Shown: positions 17,147-29,186, numbered from the stretch's first letter. The stretch: DNA of 64,000 nt from Gemmatimonadota bacterium (GCA_040388625.1 JAZKBK010000001.1:124001-188000); one strand, 5' to 3'. Made by a program: numbers and translations. Notes: generated by a model from the letters alone, not told the origin.

Positions 17147-18129
17147 GTTAGCGAGAGTTCTCCGCGCAGGTAGCTCGCGAGGCTGGTCGCCCCACGGTGG
17201 GTAAGATTGCGAGACGCCGCAAGCATCGCGGCGTCGATCGCGTCGCCTAACTTATCACCTGCGAGCAGTCGTGCGAAATGGGTCGCGCCCCAGACGTCGC
17301 CACATCCGGTTGGATCACCTGTTCCAGTCACGATTGCCGGAACCGCCGGCACCAGCGCCGTTCGTATCGGGCCTCCGAGCGCCGCCGATGCCGGAAGCTT
17401 CGTTCGTTTGATGTCGGACAATCGTTCGAATTTCGGCGCGGCGAAGTAAACGGCCCCTTTGGGACCCAGGGTCACATTTATGACGGACACGCCGCCGGCC
17501 ATCGCGGTCGCCGCCAGTGCCATCGCATCGGGCGCCAGCAGCGCGAGCTCGTCCTCGTTCACCTGAAGCAGATCGAAGCACTGCATCCAGCCAGCAATGT
17601 TCGGTACCATGTGCGGCACCCGATATCCCTCCGGATCCACTGCCAGAAGCAAAGAATGCATGTCGCAGTAGATGACGCCGTGGAAATATTGCCGGATCAG
17701 CTGAGCGGTCTCGAGCGACAGCTCCCAGCCGCTGATCAGATTGACGTACAACGCATCCAGTCCGGCGAGCAGAGGCTTGAGCCCGAGCCAGTGCCAGCCG
17801 GGAATCCCACCAGTGAGCTGTTCGGTTCGTCGCTCGCTGCTCTCGTAGCGCAACGTTACGCGGTTGTTGGGATAAGGCACTTCGATCACCGCCGCGTCAG
17901 GCGCAAGATGCCGCAGTGTCGCGAGATAGTCGCGCGCGCGCTGCGCCAGGTCGCTGCCGACCTTGATGAGCGGTACGATTTCCCAGTCTTGAGCGAGCGC
18001 CGCATCGAGCCCGGCGAGCGCGTACGTAATACCGCCCCACTCCTCCACGGGCGCCTGCGACGGATCTCGGCCGTGTATCTCGTCCCAGACGAACGTGCCG
18101 ATGACGCCAAGCCGGCGCCGCGCGCCCAT
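17143..18129 (-). CDS. PfkB-family carbohydrate kinase
   Basis: Ribokinase-fold sugar kinase of 328 residues. The C-terminal signature TGTGDPTGCGDVWGA contains the anion hole and catalytic Asp (GCGD), and LLQVNEDELALLAPDA is the usual region before it. The N-terminal VIGTFVWDEIHG and GGITYALAGLDAAL give the substrate-side start. The substrate cannot be assigned. It follows a ROK kinase by one overlapping base (TGATG), and a family-9 glycosyltransferase lies just upstream, which allows a role in heptose or other sugar-phosphate supply; that is inference. The stop overlaps the GTG of the HATPase gene. Confidence 0.85.
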   Translation of the reverse strand: MGARRRLGVIGTFVWDEIHGRDPSQAPVEEWGGITYALAGLDAALAQDWEIVPLIKVGSDLAQRARDYLATLRHLAPDAAVIEVPYPNNRVTLRYESSERRTEQLTGGIPGWHWLGLKPLLAGLDALYVNLISGWELSLETAQLIRQYFHGVIYCDMHSLLLAVDPEGYRVPHMVPNIAGWMQCFDLLQVNEDELALLAPDAMALAATAMAGGVSVINVTLGPKGAVYFAAPKFERLSDIKRTKLPASAALGGPIRTALVPAVPAIVTGTGDPTGCGDVWGATHFARLLAGDKLGDAIDAAMLAASRNLTHRGATSLASYLRGELSLT

Positions 18130-19121
18130 CAGAGCGATCCCAGCACTCGTTCCTTGAACGTCGCTACCGCGCCGACAACGCCGGCGGACATCGGAAGCGA
18201 GCCTAGCACGATCCTGCAGGAATCCACCGCCGTCTTGAATGCGCGACGCTTCACCTCGGCCTGCAACGGCAGCATCAACGCCTCGCCCGCCTGCGTTACG
18301 CCGCCGGCGAGCACGACCGTATCCGGATTGAAGATGTTGATGAGGTTAGACAATCCGGTGCCCAGAAAGCGCGCAGTGTCGCGGACAACTTCTCGTGCAA
18401 CCGTGTCGCCGCGCCGCGCCGCTTCGTACACGATGTGCGCCGTCAGTCGCGATAGATCTCCATCCACCAGCGTGTCGATCGTCGGGCTCGGATCGCTCTC
18501 CAGCGCCTCGCGCGCGCGCTCCGCAATTGCGGGACCCGAGCAGTACGCTTCCAGGCAGCCGTAATTCCCGCACTTGCACCGCCGTCCGTTCGATTCGATG
18601 GAAGTGTGACCGATCTCACCGGCTGCGTCGGACACACCGTGGTACAATCTCCCGTCCAGCACCAGTCCGCCGCCGATTCCCGTGCCGAGCGTCATGCCTA
18701 TCACGTCGCGTCCGCCGCGCGCCGCGCCACGCCAGAATTCACCGAACGTCGCGCAGTTGGCGTCGTTGTCGAGTGTGGCGCGCATGTTGACGCGGCTCGC
18801 GATTTCATCGCGCAGCGGATAGTCGCGCCATCCGAGATTGGGTGTGAATATCACCACGCCGCGCTCGCGATCGAGCGGACCCGGCGATCCGATTCCGACG
18901 CCGAGTATGTCGTCGCGGCCGGCGCCGGCCTCCGTGTTGAGAGCGATGACGACGCTCTCGATCATCGCTGCGATCCGGTCCGATACTGCATCGGCGCCCA
19001 GGTCCGCGCGCGTCGGAAGCGTACGCAACCCGATCTCGCGGCTTCCATCGAGCGGCATCGCACCAACGGAGAGATTGGTTCCGCCAAGATCGACGCCAAT
19101 GATGTATTGCTCACGATTCAT
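18129..19121 (-). CDS. ROK-family sugar kinase (glucokinase-like)
   Basis: A 330-residue ROK protein without an N-terminal helix-turn-helix, so a kinase rather than a repressor. It has the phosphate-binding VDLGGTNLSVG, the sugar-binding LDNDANCATFGEFW, GTGIGGGLVLDG, and the zinc motif CKCGNYGCLE preceded by GEIGHTSIE. Glucose, N-acetylglucosamine and mannose kinases share these marks, so glucokinase is the default guess. It overlaps the glycosyltransferase gene (ATGA) and the PfkB gene (TGATG), which ties two sugar kinases to one transcript. Confidence 0.87.
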   Translation of the reverse strand: MNREQYIIGVDLGGTNLSVGAMPLDGSREIGLRTLPTRADLGADAVSDRIAAMIESVVIALNTEAGAGRDDILGVGIGSPGPLDRERGVVIFTPNLGWRDYPLRDEIASRVNMRATLDNDANCATFGEFWRGAARGGRDVIGMTLGTGIGGGLVLDGRLYHGVSDAAGEIGHTSIESNGRRCKCGNYGCLEAYCSGPAIAERAREALESDPSPTIDTLVDGDLSRLTAHIVYEAARRGDTVAREVVRDTARFLGTGLSNLINIFNPDTVVLAGGVTQAGEALMLPLQAEVKRRAFKTAVDSCRIVLGSLPMSAGVVGAVATFKERVLGSL

Positions 19122-20134
19122 CTAACGGTCTCCTCGGAAATGACGGATTGCACGACGGCGGCCACCTCGTCATGGGTAATTTCGTTCATGCAGCGCCAGT
19201 GGCCCAGGGGGCATACGCGCGGTCCGTGGCGATCGCACGGGCGGCAGTCGAGCGTCTTGTTGCCGACAGTGCGCGAGCCCGGTGCCAGCGGCCCGAAACC
19301 GAATTCGGGAACCGTCGGTCCGAAGATGGTTACGGTCGGAGTGCCCATCGCAGACGCGAGATGTTGCGGCGACGAATCGTTGCTCACCAGCACCAGGCTG
19401 CGCCTGATCAGCTCGGCCGATCCCAACAGCGACAATTTACCAGTCGCGTCGATGACGTGCTCGCGATCCACACGCGTCCCGATCTCACCAGCCGCAGCGA
19501 GATCGCCGGGACCACCTGCTATCGCGATGTCGTATCGACCGGCGAGCAACGCCGCGAGCTCACCGTATCCTGGCCACTGCTTGGTGTGCCACGCGCTCCC
19601 AGGTGCCAGCGCGATCATCGGTCGGTTGCGATGTTCCAGCAGCTGGTCGACAGCGCGAATGTCGTCGTCCGTGGGATAGAGCCGCGGTCTGATCGCAGCG
19701 TCGGTTGGTTCACTCGATGCTGCGGCGAGCGGGAGATCGCCGAGCGAGAGCAGACGACGCGCGTGATGCCAGTCGTCGCGATACTCCACGCGCTCAGTAT
19801 ACGTCCAGCGCCCATCCGACGTCGTGAAGCCGATCCGCTCCCTGCATCCTGCGGCGAACGCAAGTGCGCCGCTGCGTGTGGACCCCTGACAGAGAAATGC
19901 GCGACGCGAACCGCGCGCCTGACGCGCCAATCTCAGGAAGCCCGTGATCCCGCTGTCCACTCTGCGCTTGTCGTAGACGAACAGTCGCGCGACCGCGGGA
20001 TGTGATGCAAGCAGTGTAGCGCCAGGCGGCGTCGTGACGACGTCCACTTCGCCGTCCTGCGCCAGCCGCGCGATGAGCGGCGTCGTCAGCACGACGTCGC
20101 CGATGAAGCTCGTCTGCACAACGAGCGACCGCAA
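19118..20134 (-). CDS. Glycosyltransferase family 9 (ADP-heptose:LPS heptosyltransferase-like)
   Basis: A 338-residue GT9 enzyme, likely adding heptose to lipopolysaccharide core on the cytoplasmic face. Family marks: VVQTSFIGDVVLTTPLI at the N-terminus, ALAPGSAWHTKQWP, the donor-site SNDSSPQHLASAMGTPTVTI-FGPT stretch and a C-terminal Cys-rich C..C..GHWRCM. It most resembles WaaF (heptosyltransferase II). The start is TTG at 20134, 3 nt after the lepA stop. Its presence supports an LPS-bearing outer membrane, although no other LPS-core gene is in the window. Confidence 0.86.
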   Translation of the reverse strand: MRSLVVQTSFIGDVVLTTPLIARLAQDGEVDVVTTPPGATLLASHPAVARLFVYDKRRVDSGITGFLRLARQARGSRRAFLCQGSTRSGALAFAAGCRERIGFTTSDGRWTYTERVEYRDDWHHARRLLSLGDLPLAAASSEPTDAAIRPRLYPTDDDIRAVDQLLEHRNRPMIALAPGSAWHTKQWPGYGELAALLAGRYDIAIAGGPGDLAAAGEIGTRVDREHVIDATGKLSLLGSAELIRRSLVLVSNDSSPQHLASAMGTPTVTIFGPTVPEFGFGPLAPGSRTVGNKTLDCRPCDRHGPRVCPLGHWRCMNEITHDEVAAVVQSVISEETVR

Positions 20135-20137
20135 CGG

Positions 20138-21934
<1,797 letters not shown>

Positions 21935-21998
21935 TCGGGGCTTTGGGGAGATTTTCAGGCCTAGCCCTCTAATATACCGGGAAGGAGGGTGATCTCCC

Positions 21999-22922
21999 CT
22001 ATGGACGCTCCTGCCGTTGCATCGGCGGCCTCGGGGAGGAATGCGGGCGAGGCAGCAACGGCGCGTGGATCGGCTGCTGATCTAACCGCTGCTGCAACCC
22101 CGGCCTTGCAAACGCCGCGCACGGCGTCGTGTACGGCGCCAGAGTCCCATCCGGGCAGTGTCTCAGCGAATGTGTGCGTGGATCTCGGCTGTACCGGCTG
22201 TCGGCGCCATACCCGTATCCGTAACGGTTGTCGTATCCGCGATTGTAGCCGGAACCGTTGTAACCGTAGCCGCCCTGATATCGAAAGTCGTCGTAGCCGC
22301 GACGATACGGTGACGCACCCCAGGGGTCCTCGTAGCCACCGTAATACCCATAGTTGTCGTCGTATCGCACTCCGTGCTGATAGGAGGCGCGCCCGCCGCC
22401 GTCGCGGCCGATCTCGTACGGAGCGTAGGCGATGGAATACGCTCCTCGCCGTCCCACGCTCGCGCGCGCGAAGCGATCGACGATCTCGAATGGGTCGATA
22501 CCGGGGCGCGCGCCCAGGGTCCCCACGTTCCAGCTGTTGCCGCGTCCGCGGTAGTCTCTGAAGTCGAATGGCGTGCGGGATGCCACCGCGAACACGTACC
22601 CGACGCCCTGGGTCGGGTCTGCCTGGAATGGAAGCGCGATACCCGAGCGGCTCGCGCCGAATCTCGAACGCTCGTTCGGTTGGCGTGGAGACAGCACTGT
22701 GAGGCGCCCATCGGTGTCGACTCGAAGGACGGTCACATAACTGCCGGCATCGCCCGAATACATCACCCGTCCCGGCTGGCCGCGATCGAATTCGTTCCCC
22801 TGTTCGAACCAGACGTCCACGTTGGGTGCGCGCTGTGCGGCGAGTGGCACGGGCGTCGCCGCGGCGGCGCCGATCAGTAGCGGAACCAGCAGTCGCGACG
22901 CGACGGCTTGCGGAAGGTTCAT
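21999..22922 (-). CDS. Secreted DUF4384-like protein with Gly/Tyr-rich tail
   Basis: A 307-residue protein with a signal peptide (to PLAAQ). Residues 30-130 ([50 protein letters not shown]) fit a DUF4384-type beta domain. Residues about 180-250 are a low-complexity stretch dominated by Gly, Tyr, Asp and Arg ([18 protein letters not shown]), and the end is rich in Pro, Arg and His. The Gly/Tyr stretch could be an adhesive or phase-separating segment. It is the first gene of the minus-strand run and is divergent from mfd. Function unknown; the terminal 50 residues are compositionally odd and may be poorly conserved. Confidence 0.75.
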   Translation of the reverse strand: MNLPQAVASRLLVPLLIGAAAATPVPLAAQRAPNVDVWFEQGNEFDRGQPGRVMYSGDAGSYVTVLRVDTDGRLTVLSPRQPNERSRFGASRSGIALPFQADPTQGVGYVFAVASRTPFDFRDYRGRGNSWNVGTLGARPGIDPFEIVDRFARASVGRRGAYSIAYAPYEIGRDGGGRASYQHGVRYDDNYGYYGGYEDPWGASPYRRGYDDFRYQGGYGYNGSGYNRGYDNRYGYGYGADSRYSRDPRTHSLRHCPDGTLAPYTTPCAAFARPGLQQRLDQQPIHAPLLPRPHSSPRPPMQRQERP

Positions 22923-23014
22923 TTGATGCCTCCTCCAGAGACTACCCCAAATTATGTTGCAGTTTCCCGGTGCGGATCAAGTTTCCGGGCGGGGTCCTGT
23001 AAATAAGTGGGTTG

Positions 23015-26000
23015 ATGGCCTTACCAACGATTATCGACGCGGTAGAAGCTCTTCCCGCGTTCACGCGGTTGGCGAACACGGTGCCGGGTACCGGAAAACG
23101 TCTTACCGTGGCTGGGTTGCACGGCTCGAGCGCTGCGGCGATGGTCGCGGCGCTGGCCCGAAGGATGGAGCGACGGTTCTTCGTGATCGTCGCGGAGAAT
23201 GTCGGGGATGCCGAACGCTGGCTCGCCGACCTCGAGTCGTTGGAGGGAGGCGACTCGGTCGCGTTCTATCCGCCGCGCGAGAGTTTTGGCGAAGCAGAGC
23301 CGCACGCGGAGGTCGCCGGCGAGCGCGTGGAGACACTGGAGCGCGCGGCGCGCGGCGACGTGCGGATTCTCATCACGACTGCACGCGCGATAATGGAGCG
23401 CACCCGGCTCCCGGCGATCCTGCAGCACGGCCGGCTCGAGTTGAGGAAGGGTGACGTACGCAAGCTGGGCGAGCTGATCGAGCATCTCGATTCCATAGGG
23501 TTCGAGCGCGTCGACATGGTCGAGGACGTCGGACAGTTCAGCGTGCGCGGCGGAATCTTCGACGTGTACGGGTTCGGAATGGCGAATCCCGTACGCATGG
23601 AATTCTGGGGCGACGAGATATCGGAGCTGCGACATTTCGATCTCACTACGCAGCGCTCGACGCGCGATGCGGAAGTCGCGCTGATACTTCCGGCGGATGG
23701 AGTTGCAGCCAAGCGCGCGAGCGGCCGCAAGCGCGATGTAAAGGCGGCGCAACGCGCCGGTGATCGTGTGGCGATAACCGACCTCTGGGCTGCCGACACT
23801 CTCGTCATCGTTCCGTCGGAGTCGCACGTTGCGCCCGAGATGCGACGCACGTGGGACGAAGCGCAGCATCATCTGCTGCTCGCGATGCGTCGCGGTGAGG
23901 ATGTCCTCACGCGCGACGAGCTGTACGTGGCTCCCGCCACCGCCGTGCGCACGCTCGGCTCGTTCGGCACAATCGCACTTGACGGCGAAGGCGAGCCGGA
24001 TATCGGATTTCCATTCCGCGCACCGGAGACGATCAACCGCGATCTCAAATTATTGAATCGCATCGTGCGCGACGGCGTGCCGACGCTGATCCTGTGCGAC
24101 AACGCGGGTCAGATCGAGCGGCTGGAAGAATTGCTCACGACGAGCGCACGCGATCCGATGCCGGCGGGATTGGTCCTCGGCGTTCTCGCCGGCGGCTTCT
24201 TTCTCCCCCCGCGCGGAACGGACCCCGGTCTTCGCGTACTCACTGACCACGAGATATTCCGACGCGAGCGACGCATTCGTCGCGCGCGCAAGTACATCAC
24301 CGGCGGCGGCATCGACACACTCGGCGCGATCACGCCCGGTGATTACGTCGTGCATCTGGAACACGGAATCGGCATCTATCGCGGCATCGAGCAGCTTTTC
24401 GTCAAGGAAGCGACGGTCGAGGTTGCGGTGATCGAGTACGAAGGCGGCGATCGCCTCAACGTTCCGCTGTATCGTATAGATCAGATCGAACGCTACCGCG
24501 CCGCGTCGGACGTCGGCGACGACGTTCCGCCACCGCGCCTGCACAAGCTCGGCGGACGCCGATGGGGACAACAGCGCGATCGGACGCGCGCGGCGATCCA
24601 GGAGATGACGGTCGAACTGCTGGACCTGTACGCGCGTCGTAGCGTGGCAACCCGCACTCCGGCGCTTCCCGACACGACGTGGCAACGCCAGCTCGAATCA
24701 TCGTTCCTGTTCGAGGACACCAACGATCAGCGCAAGGCGACTGTCGATGTGAAGGGCGACATGGAGCGTCCGCGTCCGATGGATCGCCTGCTTGTCGGCG
24801 ACGTCGGTTACGGCAAGACCGAGATAGCAGTACGCGCGGCATTCAAGGCGGTGCAGTCGGGCAGACAGGTCGCCGTGCTCGTTCCGACGACGATTCTCGC
24901 GGATCAACACGCGCGCACCTTCGGCGATCGCTTCGCCGATTTTCCGATCAACGTGAAGGTCATGAGCCGCTTCCAGACGCACAAGGAACAGCTCGACACC
25001 CTCAAGGAGGTCGCGGCAAAAAAGGTGGACGTCGTGATCGGCACACATCGTCTGTTGAGTCCCGATGTGAAGTTCGGCGATCTCGGTCTCATCATCATCG
25101 ACGAGGAGCATCGCTTCGGCGTGAAGCACAAGGAACGGCTCAAGCAGCTTCGGTTGGAAACCGACGTGCTCACGCTCACCGCGACGCCGATCCCGCGCAC
25201 GCTGCACCAGTCGCTGGCCGGACTGCGCGACATGACGCTGATGCAGACACCGCCACGCGACCGCTCGCCGGTTCTAACCTACGTCGAGCCGTGGGACGAG
25301 GCGTTGATAGAGGAGGGAATCTCACGCGAGCTGGACCGCGGCGGACAGGTGTTCTTCGTGCACAATCGCATCGAAACGATCGACGCCATTGCGCAGCACA
25401 TTGGCAGGCTCGTGCCGCGGGCGCGCATCGCAGTAGGTCACGGTCAGATGCGCGAGCGCGAGCTGGAAGAAGTGATGCGTCGCTTTGTTCAGGGTGAAGT
25501 CGACGTGCTCGTCTCGACCATGATCGTCGAGTCGGGTCTCGACGTTCCCAACGCGAATACCATGTTCGTGAATCGCGCCGACATGTTCGGCCTGGCGCAG
25601 CTGTATCAGCTACGCGGACGGGTCGGGCGTTCGCACAGGCGCGCTTATTGTTATCTGCTTGCCGCCGATGGAATGGACGACGATTCGGAGCGTCGTCTCA
25701 AGATCCTGGAGCATCACACGGAGCTCGGATCCGGCTACCGAATCGCGCTCAAGGACATGGAGCTGCGCGGCGCCGGCAATTTGCTCGGTCCCGAGCAGTC
25801 GGGGTTCGTGCATGCTGTGGGATTCGATCTGTACCTCAAGATGCTGGAAGAGACTGTCCAGCGGGTGATGCGTGGCGGAGACGGCCCCAGGCTGCAGCCC
25901 GCCGACATCTCTCTCGACGTCGCCGCGTACATCCCCGACGACTACATGCCGTCACAGGACGCAAAGCTCGACGTGTATCGTCGTCTCACGTCGATGACCG

Positions 26001-26347
26001 AGCCCGAAGAAATAGCCGGCCTTCGCGCGGAAGTCCGGGACCGGTTTGGTACGCTCCCCCCCGAGGCGGCTCATTTCTTCATGGCCGCGACCCTGCGCTT
26101 ACTGGGGGGCCGGATCGGGATCGAGACTCTTTCAGTGCGGGGCAACGAGGCCCGTATTACCTTTAGAGGCTCGGCGGTCCCATCCATGAAGGGGATCTCT
26201 TCGGCGTTCCACGAGGTACAATTTCAGGCCGAGGTGCGCCGCGCGCATCCATTATCGCTCAAGCTCACCCGGCTCGGCGGCGCGTCCGTGCTGGATGGGC
26301 TCGTCCACGCACTCACGTTGATCAAACCCACTCCAACAACAAGATGA
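23015..26347 (+). CDS. mfd: Transcription-repair coupling factor Mfd
   Basis: A DNA translocase of about 1110 residues that removes stalled RNA polymerase and recruits UvrA. The N-terminal UvrB-like region (GGDSVAFYPPRESFGEAEPH, GIFDVYGFG), the RNA-polymerase-interaction domain (VVHLEHGIGIYRGIEQLF), the helicase core with Walker A GDVGYGKTE (about residue 595), DEEH box (about 694), TATPIPRTL, and the C-terminal TRCF domain are in order. The ATG at 23015 is preferred; a TTG lies directly before it at 23012. No good ribosome-binding site is seen. Its TGA overlaps the ATG of the parvulin lipoprotein (ATGA), so the repair gene leads an operon with two PPIases and pdxA. Confidence 0.95.
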   Translation: MALPTIIDAVEALPAFTRLANTVPGTGKRLTVAGLHGSSAAAMVAALARRMERRFFVIVAENVGDAERWLADLESLEGGDSVAFYPPRESFGEAEPHAEVAGERVETLERAARGDVRILITTARAIMERTRLPAILQHGRLELRKGDVRKLGELIEHLDSIGFERVDMVEDVGQFSVRGGIFDVYGFGMANPVRMEFWGDEISELRHFDLTTQRSTRDAEVALILPADGVAAKRASGRKRDVKAAQRAGDRVAITDLWAADTLVIVPSESHVAPEMRRTWDEAQHHLLLAMRRGEDVLTRDELYVAPATAVRTLGSFGTIALDGEGEPDIGFPFRAPETINRDLKLLNRIVRDGVPTLILCDNAGQIERLEELLTTSARDPMPAGLVLGVLAGGFFLPPRGTDPGLRVLTDHEIFRRERRIRRARKYITGGGIDTLGAITPGDYVVHLEHGIGIYRGIEQLFVKEATVEVAVIEYEGGDRLNVPLYRIDQIERYRAASDVGDDVPPPRLHKLGGRRWGQQRDRTRAAIQEMTVELLDLYARRSVATRTPALPDTTWQRQLESSFLFEDTNDQRKATVDVKGDMERPRPMDRLLVGDVGYGKTEIAVRAAFKAVQSGRQVAVLVPTTILADQHARTFGDRFADFPINVKVMSRFQTHKEQLDTLKEVAAKKVDVVIGTHRLLSPDVKFGDLGLIIIDEEHRFGVKHKERLKQLRLETDVLTLTATPIPRTLHQSLAGLRDMTLMQTPPRDRSPVLTYVEPWDEALIEEGISRELDRGGQVFFVHNRIETIDAIAQHIGRLVPRARIAVGHGQMRERELEEVMRRFVQGEVDVLVSTMIVESGLDVPNANTMFVNRADMFGLAQLYQLRGRVGRSHRRAYCYLLAADGMDDDSERRLKILEHHTELGSGYRIALKDMELRGAGNLLGPEQSGFVHAVGFDLYLKMLEETVQRVMRGGDGPRLQPADISLDVAAYIPDDYMPSQDAKLDVYRRLTSMTEPEEIAGLRAEVRDRFGTLPPEAAHFFMAATLRLLGGRIGIETLSVRGNEARITFRGSAVPSMKGISSAFHEVQFQAEVRRAHPLSLKLTRLGGASVLDGLVHALTLIKPTPTTR

Positions 26348-27831
26348 AACCAGCTTCGCTCGCCCTTGCCGCTGCCGCGGCTTTCGTTGTAACCGCGACA
26401 GCGTGTGCGGGCCTCAAGGAAGCGATGAGCGCGCACGTCGATACGGCAGCAAAGGCCGGATCGCAGGAACTCTCCGTCGATCGTCTCGCCAAGCTGCTCG
26501 GTGAAGCGACGGTACCGCCGCGCAAGGATGTCGCGCAGGCGATCGCCAACGCGTGGGTCGACTACGAGCTCCTCGGCCAGACCGCCGCGAAGGGCGACAC
26601 CGTCGTCACCGACAAGGCGCTCGACTCGGCGCTTTGGGCACCGATATCATCGCTCAAGGCGAAGAAGTACTACGAGATCGTCTCGAAGGATTGGGGTACG
26701 GCTGACACCACGGCCGCTCGCAAGATGTTCGAGAACGGCGACATCCTCGCTGCATCGCACATCCTCATCCTCACCAAGGGTGCGTCGGCCGATCAGAAGG
26801 CAGCCGCGAAAAAGAAGATCGACGCGCTTCGTGCTCAGGCTACGTCGGCCAACTTCGCAGCGCTTGCCAAGGCCAACAGCCAGGACACGCCGTCAGCCGC
26901 GCGCGGCGGCTCACTGGGCTTGTTCAAGAAGGGTGCAATGGTGCCGCAGTTCGAGCAGGCACTGCTCGCACTCAAGCCTGGCGAGATCTCGCCGGTGGTC
27001 GAGACGGACTACGGTTACCACATCATTCGCCGCCCGACGTACGACGAGGTGAAGGACGAGCTGCTTCAGGCATCCAAGGGTCGCTCGATGCAGGTCGCCG
27101 AGAGCACGTTCGTAGCGAAGCTTCAGTCTGACGGCAAGATCGACATGGACAAGGACGCCGCCACGACCGCACGCGTCGTCGTCGCAGATCCAGATGCACA
27201 TCGCAACGACAAGACATCGCTCGCGACGTCGACGGCGGGCAAGTTCACCGCTGGCGAGCTCGCACGCTGGATTGCGACGTTCCCGCCGATGCAGCAGTCG
27301 CAGCAGCGTGGACAGTTGCAGAACGCGCCGGATTCGATCGTCGTGATGTTCGTCAAGAATTTCATCACCAACGACCTCGTGCTGCGCGCCGCGGACAACG
27401 CCAAGATCGGGCCGACACCAGAAGAGATGACTCAGCTTCACAACGCGTTCTTCCAGTCGCGCGACGCGGCATGGACGCAGCTCGGAATCGACCCCAAGTC
27501 GCTCGCCGACAGCGCGAAGACCGAAGCCGATCGTATCAAGCTCGCATCGTCACGAGTCGACAAGTACATGGACGCGCTCGTCGGTGGTCAGGCTCAGTTC
27601 GTTCAGATCCCGGAGCCGGTCGCGCGTGTGCTGCGTGACCAGACCACGTCCAGCGTCAATTCAGCCGGCATCGATCGCGCAGTGGAGCGCGCCGTCAAGG
27701 CACATGCGGCTGCGGATTCCGTTTCTCGCGCCAGCACGCCTGCGACCGCCGTGCCAATGCCTGGCGCCGCAGCGCCCGGAAACGCCGCGCCGCCCGCACA
27801 GCCCGCCAATCCAACTCCGAAGAAGCCGTAG
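26344..27831 (+). CDS. Parvulin-type peptidyl-prolyl isomerase lipoprotein
   Basis: A 495-residue protein with a lipoprotein signal (lipobox TATAC-AG). It carries one parvulin (rotamase) domain at about residues 135-235: AASHILILTKGASADQK, then AARGGSLGLFKKGAMVPQFE and GYHIIR, the common pattern of active parvulins. The flanking N- and C-terminal regions are helical and likely act as chaperone. The C-terminus is Ala/Pro-rich. It is translationally coupled to mfd and stands 5 nt before surA, so two periplasmic PPIases are made together. PrsA- or PpiD-like in function by inference. Confidence 0.85.
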   Translation: MKPASLALAAAAAFVVTATACAGLKEAMSAHVDTAAKAGSQELSVDRLAKLLGEATVPPRKDVAQAIANAWVDYELLGQTAAKGDTVVTDKALDSALWAPISSLKAKKYYEIVSKDWGTADTTAARKMFENGDILAASHILILTKGASADQKAAAKKKIDALRAQATSANFAALAKANSQDTPSAARGGSLGLFKKGAMVPQFEQALLALKPGEISPVVETDYGYHIIRRPTYDEVKDELLQASKGRSMQVAESTFVAKLQSDGKIDMDKDAATTARVVVADPDAHRNDKTSLATSTAGKFTAGELARWIATFPPMQQSQQRGQLQNAPDSIVVMFVKNFITNDLVLRAADNAKIGPTPEEMTQLHNAFFQSRDAAWTQLGIDPKSLADSAKTEADRIKLASSRVDKYMDALVGGQAQFVQIPEPVARVLRDQTTSSVNSAGIDRAVERAVKAHAAADSVSRASTPATAVPMPGAAAPGNAAPPAQPANPTPKKP

Positions 27832-27836
27832 TCATC

Positions 27837-29186
27837 ATGTCGTTGAAGTCAGTCGTTGTGTTTCTCTTCGCCGTCGCGCCAGCAGTTGGCGCGGCGCAGA
27901 GCGTGGTGCCGGTGCCCGCAGCCAATGCGGGCTCGGTGCCGAACACCCACATGGTGGATACGGTCGATCGCGTCGTCGCGGTCGTCGGTAGCTCTGTCAT
28001 CACGTGGAGCGATCTCGCGGCGGCGGTCAATGAGCAGCGCGCTGCCGGTCTCAAGCTGCCGGATGATGCCGCCGGACAGCTTGCTGTAGCGCGCGGCGTC
28101 CTGAACGACCTCGTCGACCAGGAAATTCTGATTCAGAAGGCGAAGGACGTGAAGGTCGATGTCACCGATGCCGAGATCACGCCGCAGGTCGATCGACAAA
28201 TCAAGGAAGTGCGGTCACACTTCCAGAGTGACATCGAGTATCGCAACGAGCTGAAGAACGCCGGTTTCGGCTCGCCCGAAGAATATCGGCGCACACTGTT
28301 CGACCAGTTTCGCCGTCGCCTGATTCAGCAGAAGACGTTCGCCGAGCTGCAGAAGCGCGCCAAGCCTGCCAGCGTGACCGAAGAAGAGGTTACGGCGGCG
28401 TTCGACAAGGTGAAGGACCAGCTCAAGAAGCGCCCGGCGATGGTTTCGTTCCGCCAGATCGTCATTGCGCCGCACGCATCCAAGTTCGCTGATTCAGTAG
28501 CGCTCGCGAAAGCAGAATCGCTGCTGGTACAGCTCAAGAAGGGCGCGAACTTCGAGGAGATGGCGAAGCGCGAGTCGATGGATCCGGGCACCAAGAACGT
28601 CGGCGGCGATCTTGGCTGGAATCGTCGCGGCTCTGATCTGGTTCCACAGTTCGAGGCGGTGATGTTCTCGCTGCGGCCGGGCGAGCTCAGCCCGATCGTG
28701 AAGACGTCATTCGGATATCACATCATCCGCGTCGATCGGGTGCAGCCGGCCGAAGTGAAGGCACGCCACATTCTCATCGCTCCAGTGATCGACTCGAACG
28801 ACGTGCATGTCGCATATCTCCGCGCCGACAGCGTTGCGAACATGTGGCGCAAGGGTGCGAACTTCGATACGCTCGTAGCGAAATATCACGACCCCGCGGA
28901 AGAGAAGGGGATCCTGCAGCCGTTTCCCGTGGATTCCCTGCCGGCGTCGTACAAGGCTGCGGTAGCCGATCTCAAGGTGAACGACGTAAGCGCGCCATTC
29001 GCACTCGTATCGCAGAGCGGGAGCACCAAATATGCGATCATACAGGTCGTCGCCAAGACGGCGGAAGGCGAGTACTCGCTTTCCGAAGTGCGCGAGAACA
29101 TCCGGCGGCAGCTTGCCGAGGAGAAACAGGCCCGCGCATTGCTCGACGAGCTGCGAAAGCAGACCTACGTGTCGCTGAGGCTGTGA
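27837..29186 (+). CDS. surA: Periplasmic chaperone/PPIase SurA
   Basis: Chaperone for outer-membrane proteins, 449 residues. A signal peptide (cut near GAAQ) precedes the SurA N-domain (DRVVAVVGSSVITWSDL, the usual opening motif), then parvulin 1 (SFRQIVIAPHAS to GYHIIRVDRV) with GGDLGWNRRG, then a second, weaker parvulin domain (VKARHILIAP to YAIIQVVAKT) and a C-terminal helix. The gene starts 5 nt after the first PPIase and its TGA overlaps the GTG of pdxA (GTGA), the classical surA-pdxA neighbourhood also known in Proteobacteria. Confidence 0.92.
   Translation: MSLKSVVVFLFAVAPAVGAAQSVVPVPAANAGSVPNTHMVDTVDRVVAVVGSSVITWSDLAAAVNEQRAAGLKLPDDAAGQLAVARGVLNDLVDQEILIQKAKDVKVDVTDAEITPQVDRQIKEVRSHFQSDIEYRNELKNAGFGSPEEYRRTLFDQFRRRLIQQKTFAELQKRAKPASVTEEEVTAAFDKVKDQLKKRPAMVSFRQIVIAPHASKFADSVALAKAESLLVQLKKGANFEEMAKRESMDPGTKNVGGDLGWNRRGSDLVPQFEAVMFSLRPGELSPIVKTSFGYHIIRVDRVQPAEVKARHILIAPVIDSNDVHVAYLRADSVANMWRKGANFDTLVAKYHDPAEEKGILQPFPVDSLPASYKAAVADLKVNDVSAPFALVSQSGSTKYAIIQVVAKTAEGEYSLSEVRENIRRQLAEEKQARALLDELRKQTYVSLRL

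Noticed and set aside
17278-18564. Plus-strand frame of 428 codons across the PfkB and ROK genes
   Set aside because: It crosses two genes with intact kinase motifs on the other strand.
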